From Runella defluvii (GTDB lineage Bacteria; Bacteroidota; Bacteroidia; Cytophagales; Spirosomataceae), in contig NZ_JACIBY010000009.1 in NCBI RefSeq assembly GCF_014195535.1, forward strand, positions 86,633 through 150,632: a stretch of 64,000 nucleotides of DNA, given 5' to 3'. The notes under the pieces were generated by a model. The model did no database searches and was not told where the DNA came from. It saw nothing but the letters and a program-made list of their open reading frames with translations. This document shows, piece after piece, positions 1 to 5,925 of the stretch; position 1 is the first letter of the stretch; each line of letters begins with the position of its first letter. Both the position numbers and the translations under genes were made by a program.

Positions 1-336
1 GTTTTAGGACTTATCGTATCTTATTTCATTCAATACTACTTTGTAGAAGAATTTGGGCTTGTAAAAGGCGGTTCGTATTCTGCTTTTCTGCAAAATTTAG
101 CCATGTCTATTTTATTTATTGCGATGTTTGTGCAAAGACGTGGCAACGAAGGGCAAAGCCTAACCCTTGCTATCAATAAATTTATTGGAACCCTTACCCC
201 TACGATTTTAGTGGGCATAGTTGGATTGCCCGCTTTTGGGAAGCCGAATCTATTCATATTGGTTTTAGGTATTTGTATTGCTGTTTTTGATATTATTTAT
301 ATTGGGTTATTGCTTGGTAAGCAGAAAGAATCATAA
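1..336 (+). CDS. Small multi-pass membrane protein, 5' end outside the window
   Basis: The frame is open from base 1 to a TAA at 334-336, so only the last 111 codons are visible. An internal ATG at 103 could act as a start, but the upstream codons are also hydrophobic and in frame. About four membrane segments can be seen (around residues 1-15, 35-50, 60-80 and 85-107), ending in a short basic tail (GKQKES). I recognise no family. A long inverted repeat begins only about 7 bases after the stop, as in a gene cassette. That link is an inference. Confidence 0.6.
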   Translation, partial: VLGLIVSYFIQYYFVEEFGLVKGGSYSAFLQNLAMSILFIAMFVQRRGNEGQSLTLAINKFIGTLTPTILVGIVGLPAFGKPNLFILVLGICIAVFDIIYIGLLLGKQKES

Positions 337-342
337 AAAACC

Positions 343-437
343 ACTAACAAAGCATGGTCGCACATGGCGGCGAAAGCCCAAGCCACAAAGCCAATGCTCG
401 CCGCCACATCGCCCATGCTGCCGTTAGCGGGTATTTT
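343..437. repeat. Palindromic attC-like element
   Basis: The left arm starts ccactaac and continues through gcatgg to atggcggcga. The right arm is tcgccgccacat, cccatgc, gttagcgg. The reverse complement of the right arm matches the left in three blocks (ctaac, gcatgg, tggcggcga) with small bulges, giving a long imperfect hairpin just downstream of a stop codon. Size and block layout resemble integron attC sites, but the ends do not fit the strict RYYYAAC/GTTRRRY cores and no integrase is visible. Confidence 0.45.
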
Positions 438-488
438 AAAGCGACGCATCAAGAAAGACAACAATGCTATTAAATTTTAGAAATGGCC

Positions 489-612
489 CCCCCGACGGCG
501 CGAGCGTCCCCGCTTGTGACAACGATTACAAGGCTTCCAGCCTTTTTTCGCAACTTGGGCTAAAAGCCTAAAAATAATCAGCACAAGGCAGAACCTCGCG
601 CTATCACGCAAA
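489..612. repeat. Dispersed palindromic repeat, copy A
   Basis: This is the longest of five related copies. In order it holds a small hairpin (cgagcg-tccc-cgcttg), the block gacaacgattac, an inner inverted pair (aaggcttccagcc and ggctaaaagcct), aaaaataatcagcac, and the right end cctcgcgctatcacgc. No open frame is present. It lies between the membrane gene and araC, and the same unit recurs at 3865, 5877, 8762 and 9132. Confidence 0.8.
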
Positions 613-871
613 ATGGTAACTGTTGGCTTTATCGAATAAAAATTTCGTTCAACTACTTGTATATTTGTACTTAGGTCTTTTTATTTGAGAACGCTTATAG
701 GCAATGTAGCCCGCAAAGACTAAACGGGCGCTTGTATGTGTTGACTGTCTTGAGGACTCAACTCATTGCGCAAAAATGAAAAATGGACGCCATTCTAACC
801 GATAACAATTATACGCGTTTGAAAACGATGGAGTGGCGTCTATCCAATCGATTGGCAATTTTTGACAGACC
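613..871. other. Non-coding leader upstream of the AraC gene
   Basis: No convincing gene lies here. The 8-mer TATATTTG at 660-667 fits the Bacteroidota -7 consensus TAnnTTTG but has no clear upstream partner and is far from the araC start. A wide inverted repeat (GACGCCA at 786-792, TGGCGTC at 834-840) sits just before the gene and could be an operator or leader hairpin. Confidence 0.3.
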
Positions 872-1717
872 ATGCAGATAGCACCGACAAAAGAATTATC
901 GCCATATATTAAACACTATCTTTTTTTAGAGGGTGCGGGGGACGGTATCAAAAAACTTCGTTTATTTTCTGATGGTAATACTGGTATGGTTTTGCTTTTT
1001 AAGGGCAATCTTATCTCAAATTATCATGACCACAAAGTTTTAAACTACCCAAATTCGTTTTTGTATGGGCAGATAAGCGAGTTTAAAGACTTGTATTTGG
1101 AGGGAAAAGCATCAATCATAATTGTAGTTTTTCAACCTTTTGGGATAAATCACCTGTTGGGAATACCTGCAAATGAATTAAGAGACAGCATCATTGATAC
1201 AGAGGTATTTTTTGGTAATCAGAGCGCTTTATTTTATGAAAAATTATCTAAACAATCGTTGATAGAAACGAAATTACAAATTTTGAACTCTTTCTTCATT
1301 GAACTCATAACCAAAATATCAGTTTCAAATCAAACCATTATTCATTCCACTTTAAATTTTATTTTGAAAAATAAAGGGTCTGTTACTGTAAATCATTTAG
1401 TAAAATATACAGGCTATACGGAACGGCACATCGAACGAATTTTTAACGAGAGCATCGGATTAAGTCCAAAAAAGTTTGGAAACATTGTGAAGTTGCATTT
1501 CTTTTTGCACCTACTCAAATACAAATCCGACCAAAGTAATATTACCGATTTATGTTACGAAGCTGGCTATGCTGACCAATCGCATTTAATCAAAGAATTC
1601 AAAAAATATACAGGAATAACACCAAGCCAGTATCTGAACCATACAAGTAGGTTGGCAATCAATTTCATGGAAATTAAAGCAGATACAATACGAATGTCGG
1701 GTTTGTACAATTTATAG
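872..1717 (+). CDS. AraC-family transcriptional regulator
   Basis: This is a 281-residue transcription activator or repressor. The N-terminal ~150 residues look like the beta-rich sensing domain common in Bacteroidota AraC proteins (block FLYGQISEFKDLYLEG). The C-terminal ~100 residues carry two helix-turn-helix units. The first is near VTVNHLVKYTGYTERHIERI; the second is near ITDLCYEAGYADQSHLIKEF and ends in the family signature KYTGITPSQY. The nitrilase gene begins 47 bases downstream on the same strand, so regulation of that enzyme is a reasonable inference. The coding sequence is AT-rich compared with the core genes further right, and it sits between attC-like elements, so it may be acquired. 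Confidence 0.9.
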   Translation: MQIAPTKELSPYIKHYLFLEGAGDGIKKLRLFSDGNTGMVLLFKGNLISNYHDHKVLNYPNSFLYGQISEFKDLYLEGKASIIIVVFQPFGINHLLGIPANELRDSIIDTEVFFGNQSALFYEKLSKQSLIETKLQILNSFFIELITKISVSNQTIIHSTLNFILKNKGSVTVNHLVKYTGYTERHIERIFNESIGLSPKKFGNIVKLHFFLHLLKYKSDQSNITDLCYEAGYADQSHLIKEFKKYTGITPSQYLNHTSRLAINFMEIKADTIRMSGLYNL

Positions 1718-1731
1718 GAAAACTCATAATT

Positions 1732-1739
1732 TATTTTTG
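1732..1739 (+). promoter_or_regulatory. Putative -7 promoter element of the nitrilase gene
   Basis: The 8-mer TATTTTTG fits the Bacteroidota -7 consensus TAnnTTTG and lies 25 bases before the nitrilase ATG, a sensible leader length. A TTTG at 1702-1705 is 26 bases upstream, longer than the usual spacing, so the -33 half is doubtful. Confidence 0.4.
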
Positions 1740-1764
1740 TCCCAAATTTGTAAACTATCAAAAA

Positions 1765-2724
1765 ATGGACAAAATAAAAATTTCAACAGCCCAATTCGAG
1801 GCTAAAAATGCCGACAAAGCCTACAATTTATCAGTCATTGAAAAATTGACAAAAAAAGCAGCCGAAGAAGGTTCTGACGTAATAGCATTTCATGAATGCT
1901 CTATTACAGGGTACACATTTGCAAGACATCTAAGCAAAGATCAAATGCTTGATTTGGCAGAATTTGTACCAGATGGCGAAAGCACAAAGAAATTAATAGA
2001 AATAGCTACTAAATATAACATGGTAGTTTTAGCAGGATTGTTTGAAAAAGATGAATATGATAATTTATACAAGCCTTACATCTGTGTAGATAAAAATGGT
2101 TTGATTGCAAAACATCATAAAATACATCCTTTCATAAATCCACATTTAACTGCTGGACAAGACTATACCATTTTTGAAATTCATGGCTGGAAATGTGGTA
2201 TTTTAATTTGTTACGACAACAACATCATTGAAAACGTTAGGGCTACAAGACTTTTGGGAGCAGACATCATTTTTATGCCCCACGTAACCATGTGTACGCC
2301 ATCAACCAGACCAGGTGCGGGTTTTGTTGACCCAAAACTTTGGAAAAACCGTGAAACTGACCCAACGTCTTTGCGTTTGGAGTTTGATGGAATGAAAGGC
2401 AGGGCTTGGTTAATGAAGTGGCTACCAGCAAGAGCGTATGACAACGGCATATATGTGGTATTTTCAAACCCAATTGGCATGGACGACGACCAGCTAAAAA
2501 ATGGTTGTTCAATGATTCTTGACCCATTTGGAGATATTATTGCCGAGTGTCGCAGTTTTGATGATAGTTTTGTAACAGCCACGATTACACCTGAAAAACT
2601 TGAGAATGCAGGTGGAAATCGTTATATCCAAGCAAGAAGACCAAACTTGTACCGTGACATAATTGGGCACAATCATGTCCCAGAGCAAAAAATTATTTGG
2701 CTGAACACAGACGAAAGCGATTAA
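1765..2724 (+). CDS. Nitrilase/carbon-nitrogen hydrolase family enzyme
   Basis: This 319-residue enzyme should hydrolyse a nitrile or amide C-N bond. The family's catalytic triad is visible: Glu44 in FHECSITGY, Lys119 in HHKIHP and Cys149 in ILICYDN. The length fits a stand-alone nitrilase-fold protein of the cytoplasm, with no signal peptide. The substrate cannot be read from the sequence; nitrilase, aliphatic amidase and N-carbamoyl hydrolase activities are all possible. It follows an AraC regulator and has its own possible -7 element. An inverted-repeat element begins 7 bases after the stop codon. Confidence 0.9.
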   Translation: MDKIKISTAQFEAKNADKAYNLSVIEKLTKKAAEEGSDVIAFHECSITGYTFARHLSKDQMLDLAEFVPDGESTKKLIEIATKYNMVVLAGLFEKDEYDNLYKPYICVDKNGLIAKHHKIHPFINPHLTAGQDYTIFEIHGWKCGILICYDNNIIENVRATRLLGADIIFMPHVTMCTPSTRPGAGFVDPKLWKNRETDPTSLRLEFDGMKGRAWLMKWLPARAYDNGIYVVFSNPIGMDDDQLKNGCSMILDPFGDIIAECRSFDDSFVTATITPEKLENAGGNRYIQARRPNLYRDIIGHNHVPEQKIIWLNTDESD

Positions 2725-2731
2725 AAACTGG

Positions 2732-2865
2732 CTATAATAACCAAGCTCTCGTGGTGGCCGAAGGCCAAGCCATAAAGCTCCCGAAAGCGTTCGGGATTGA
2801 ACGAAACTCGGGCGGGCTGCCAGCCTGGTGGCGAGTGCTCACCAAACCCTTTTCTTTTGTTATAG
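2732..2865. repeat. Second attC-like inverted repeat after the nitrilase gene
   Basis: The ends are CTATAA (2732-2737) and TTATAG (2860-2865). Inside them, agctctcg near the left pairs imperfectly with cgagtgct near the right. The middle holds a smaller hairpin (cccgaaagcgttcggg). The element starts immediately after a stop codon, like the one at 343-437, but its arms match less well. Confidence 0.3.
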
Positions 2866-3006
2866 AGTTATTGTTGATCTAGCAACTACCCGCGTTGTTC
2901 GTTGTCTTCCGTAGAGAGACTGGGAACACAAAATAAATAGAGTATTTGTAACACATTGATTGTCAAAGTAGTTACTCATTTATACTTTTAAATTGCTGCT
3001 TTTATA

Positions 3007-3014
3007 TAACTTTG
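3007..3014 (+). promoter_or_regulatory. -7 promoter element very close to the Rpn nuclease start
   Basis: TAACTTTG is a perfect TAnnTTTG match, but its last base is only 4 bases before the ATG at 3019. Transcription would start at or just after the ATG, which suggests a leaderless or nearly leaderless message if the element is used. Confidence 0.4.
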
Positions 3015-3018
3015 CTTC

Positions 3019-3849
3019 ATGGAGGCAAAAAAGAAAAAACGCCAATCAAGTGGGCGGCAACCCGCACAATACGACAAGATTTTCAAAGAGAATCTTGAAG
3101 CTGTGATTTCGAGTATCATGCAAAATGTACTTGAAATTACGGCTGTTTCTGTGGAAGAACTGCCCGATGACATTCAACACACCAAAGAACGTAAACCTGA
3201 TGTACTCAAAAAAGTAACCGATACAAAAGGAGACACTTTTGTGCTTCAAATTGAGTTCCAAGTGAGAGACGAACCTGAAATGGTGTATCGGATGCTTGAA
3301 TATTACGGAATGCTTGAACGAAAGTATAGAACCCCCATAAGGCAATTCGTCATTTTTCTTGGGTCAGGCAATCCTAAAATGCCAACCGAACTTGATAGAG
3401 AACGGTTAAAATTCAGTTATCCACTTGTTTCTCTTTCGACCCTTGACTATCATATTTTCTTGAACTCGGACAAACCCGAAGAAATTATCTTGGGTATTTT
3501 GGCAAACTTCAAAGGCGAAAACCCCGAAAATGCTCTAAAACAGATACTTGTGCGTATCAAAGAAACTACCAAAGGAGATTTTTCGTTAAATAGATACTTT
3601 AATCAGTTGCGAGTTTTAGCGCAACTCCGTAACTTAGAGTTAAATTTAAAAAACGCTATGGATAGCATCGCAGAATACATCAAAGAAGAAAGAGATGTAC
3701 TTTATCTTCGTGGACAAGAGAAGGAAAAAGCAAAGTTTGTTACATACCTCATTAGAGAAGGCAACAAAACTTTTGAGCAAATCGCAGATATTGCCGATAC
3801 TACGGTGGACTTTGTTAAAGCCGTTTATCAGAAGCTCACTAGCAAATAG
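3019..3849 (+). CDS. Rpn-family recombination-promoting nuclease / putative transposase (PD-(D/E)XK)
   Basis: This 276-residue protein belongs to the Rpn/PDDEXK group often annotated as a putative transposase. The nuclease core is visible as KPDVL around residue 60, followed by FVLQIEFQV, which supplies the PD...(D/E)xQ metal site. The block YRMLEYYGMLERKY follows, as is common in this family. The C-terminus has a charged helix (KEERDVLYLRGQEKEK) and a small helix-turn-helix-like end (TFEQIADIADTTVDFVKAVY). E. coli Rpn proteins are DNases that stimulate RecA-independent recombination. Copy B of the dispersed repeat starts 16 bases after the stop, and a broken Rpn gene at 8909 is also flanked by repeat copies. 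A functional link to the repeat is inferred. Confidence 0.85.
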   Translation: MEAKKKKRQSSGRQPAQYDKIFKENLEAVISSIMQNVLEITAVSVEELPDDIQHTKERKPDVLKKVTDTKGDTFVLQIEFQVRDEPEMVYRMLEYYGMLERKYRTPIRQFVIFLGSGNPKMPTELDRERLKFSYPLVSLSTLDYHIFLNSDKPEEIILGILANFKGENPENALKQILVRIKETTKGDFSLNRYFNQLRVLAQLRNLELNLKNAMDSIAEYIKEERDVLYLRGQEKEKAKFVTYLIREGNKTFEQIADIADTTVDFVKAVYQKLTSK

Positions 3850-3864
3850 ACATTCGGAGGGCTT

Positions 3865-3978
3865 TTGCGTCCCCGCTTGTGACAACGATTACAAGGCTTC
3901 CAGCCTTTTTCCGCAACTTAGGCTAGAAGCCTGAAAATAATCAGCACGGGGCAGAACCTCGCGTTATCACGCGCTATC
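3865..3978. repeat. Dispersed palindromic repeat, copy B
   Basis: This copy lacks the outermost gcgcgag end but keeps gcgtccccgcttgtgac, the inner inverted pair aaggcttccagcc / ggctagaagcct, and the right end cctcgcgttatcacgcgctat. It begins 16 bases after the stop codon of the Rpn nuclease gene. Confidence 0.8.
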
Positions 3979-4279
3979 GTCCCCAACCCCAAAATCCCCA
4001 TCGTAAACACCTTCGATTTGGCAAATGCCCGTAGCTGCGTGGGCTTTAGGTGCGTTTGTGGAGTACACTCAAGCTTAGATTGGCGTTAGAATTTGGCGCT
4101 TCTGAGGCAAATCAACTTCCTAATACATTATCTAACAGCAACTTGCCTCGATGAGGTGGAAAGTTGCAGATTGAACGTCCGTGCATCTGTTAAACTTTTG
4201 TGCTAAATTTACCACTACAACACCAAGTGGCAAACCGCTACCTGCCACCCTACCCACCACAAACTGATAGACCTAATCG
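3979..4279. other. Non-coding gap before nhaA
   Basis: No gene is apparent in this 300-base stretch. It contains a hairpin with arms GCAACTT (4138-4144) and AAGTTGC (4160-4166). A chance pair of strict integron core words, ATCTAAC (4130-4136) and GTTAAAC (4189-4195), frames this hairpin off-centre. TAAATTTA near 4204 is a poor -7 candidate for nhaA. Confidence 0.3.
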
Positions 4280-5422
4280 ATGATAGCAACTAAATTGTTT
4301 AAAGAGTTTTTTGAGAGCGAAAAAGCAGGGGGACTTGTTTTAATTGCTTGCACCATTGTGTCGTTGGTACTTACCAATTCACCCTTTGGCACAGATTATC
4401 AGCTTTTTTTCCATAGCAAATTTGCAGGATTATCCGTTGAACATTGGATAAATGACGGCCTTATGGCTATTTTCTTTTTACTCATCGGCTTGGAGTTAGA
4501 AAGGGAAATTTACATTGGCGAACTTTCAAAAATAAAAGACGCGCTGTTGCCATTATTAGGAGCAATTGGCGGGATAGTATTACCCGCAGGAATATTTTTA
4601 ATGTTTAATTATGGCACTGAAACACAGTCGGGTGCAGGCATTCCAATGGCAACAGACATTGCTTTTGCACTAGGGATTCTATCATTATTAGGCAATAAAG
4701 TGCCAACTTCTTTAAAAGTATTTTTAACAGCATTAGCAGTTATTGACGACTTATGTGCTATTATCATAATCGCAATCTTTTACACTAAAACGCTACTTTG
4801 GATTAACTTATTTATTGCGTTATTTATTTTTGGTTTACTTTTGGTGCTCAACAGGCTAAAAGTGAGAAACCTAATTCCTTACCTCCTTGGCGGGATTGCA
4901 ATGTGGTATTTTATGCTTCATTCAGGCGTTCATGCCACTATAACGGGGGTTTTATTGGCCTTTGCCATTCCCTTTGGCAACGGAGACGAAAAATCAACTT
5001 CATACATTTTACAACACTTTTTACACAAGCCCGTTGCATTTATTATTTTACCCATTTTTGCGTTAGCCAACACCGCCATCGTTGTTAGTGGTGACATAAC
5101 TCACACTCTAGCCGAAAACAACAGTTTAGGCATCGCGCTTGGACTAATCGTAGGTAAGCCGCTGGGTATTTTTGTAGTAACATTTTTAGCCGTGACTTTG
5201 GGACTTTGCAAACTACCAACCGACCTCCATTGGAAATCAATTTTTGGCGTTGGTCTTTTGGCTGGAATTGGTTTTACGATGTCCATTTTCATTACGCTAC
5301 TCGCTTTTGACGATGAAACAATCATAAACAACTCAAAATTAGTAATCTTGCTTTCCTCTTTGGCAGCAGGGCTTTTAGGCTTTATCAGTTTGCGACAAAC
5401 ACTAAAACAAACGGCAGACTAA
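4280..5422 (+). CDS. nhaA: Na+/H+ antiporter NhaA
   Basis: This 380-residue inner-membrane protein exchanges sodium or lithium for protons and so sets internal pH and salt tolerance. Family hallmarks are present: LEREIYIGEL near residue 73, GIPMATDIAFALGIL with the conserved Asp126, and the ion-binding Asp pair D156-D157 in ALAVIDDLCAIII. The C-terminal half has GVLLAFAIPFG and GKPLGIF, and the protein ends in the usual hydrophobic helices. The length matches E. coli NhaA (388). Three bases separate its stop from the next gene, so the two probably form an operon. Its base composition is AT-rich, in keeping with an accessory region. Confidence 0.95.
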   Translation: MIATKLFKEFFESEKAGGLVLIACTIVSLVLTNSPFGTDYQLFFHSKFAGLSVEHWINDGLMAIFFLLIGLELEREIYIGELSKIKDALLPLLGAIGGIVLPAGIFLMFNYGTETQSGAGIPMATDIAFALGILSLLGNKVPTSLKVFLTALAVIDDLCAIIIIAIFYTKTLLWINLFIALFIFGLLLVLNRLKVRNLIPYLLGGIAMWYFMLHSGVHATITGVLLAFAIPFGNGDEKSTSYILQHFLHKPVAFIILPIFALANTAIVVSGDITHTLAENNSLGIALGLIVGKPLGIFVVTFLAVTLGLCKLPTDLHWKSIFGVGLLAGIGFTMSIFITLLAFDDETIINNSKLVILLSSLAAGLLGFISLRQTLKQTAD

Positions 5423-5425
5423 ATA

Positions 5426-5869
5426 ATGAAATTGTCCGAATACGTAAAAAAGAGAAATGGAGTTCCAATTGGGAATTCAAGCTCACTTCAAAATAATTTA
5501 CAAAGGTCGCTTGGAGCCAAAAATTTTTCTACCTTTTGGAATTTTTGGAACCCTATTTTTGGCTATTATTTAGGTTTAAAAATTTTCAAACCACTCAAAA
5601 AAGTACTTCCAGCTGGGTTGTCATTAGTTTTAACATTTGCCTTCTGCGGTTTTATTCACGATTTAGTCACGACTTTGGTACGAGGAAGACTTTCATTATT
5701 TTTTTCTGTTTGGTTTCTTTTAATGGGAACAGCCGTCACGATTTCAAAACTGATAGATTACGATTTTTCAAATAAAAAATGGACTTTTAGAGCGTTTATA
5801 AACCTATCAATAATTGGCTTATGTTTGTACTTAACAAACTATCTAAACCAATTATTTAAGTATTATTAG
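5426..5869 (+). CDS. Small membrane protein with an MBOAT-like signature
   Basis: This 147-residue protein has about four hydrophobic segments. The block FSTFWNFWNPIFGYYL, followed by LSLVLTFAFCGFIHDLV, resembles the FWRRWH ... TFLxxGxWHG arrangement of membrane-bound O-acyltransferases, where the second block holds the catalytic histidine (IHD here). It is far shorter than a full MBOAT enzyme (about 400-500 residues). It could be a minimal wax-synthase/MBOAT-like protein or an unrelated membrane protein. It follows nhaA by 3 bases and is probably co-transcribed. Any joint role is unknown. Confidence 0.5.
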   Translation: MKLSEYVKKRNGVPIGNSSSLQNNLQRSLGAKNFSTFWNFWNPIFGYYLGLKIFKPLKKVLPAGLSLVLTFAFCGFIHDLVTTLVRGRLSLFFSVWFLLMGTAVTISKLIDYDFSNKKWTFRAFINLSIIGLCLYLTNYLNQLFKYY

Positions 5870-5876
5870 TCTAGTT

Positions 5877-5923
5877 GGCGCGAGCGTCCCCGCTCGTGCC
5901 AACTATTACAAGGCTTCCAGCCT
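5877..5923. repeat. Dispersed palindromic repeat, copy C (left end only)
   Basis: This truncated copy keeps ggcgcgagcg-tccc-cgctcgtg, caactattac and the first inner arm aaggcttccagcc. It then breaks off into unrelated sequence next to the end of the beta-helix gene. It starts 8 bases after the stop of the MBOAT-like gene. Confidence 0.75.
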
Positions 5924-5925
5924 GA

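Noticed and set aside
783-884. 33-codon open frame upstream of araC
   Set aside because: It overlaps the araC start, has no recognisable features and is a length expected by chance.
2211-2582. Long antisense frame in the nitrilase gene, and similar antisense frames in the beta-helix, E2, SGNH and kinase genes
   Set aside because: They are shadows of well-supported genes and show no domain or signal features.
4130-4195. Strict integron core words ATCTAAC and GTTAAAC 66 bp apart around a hairpin
   Set aside because: The words fit RYYYAAC/GTTRRRY, but the hairpin is off-centre and the inner arms are not complementary next to the cores, so it is not an attC structure. Likely chance.
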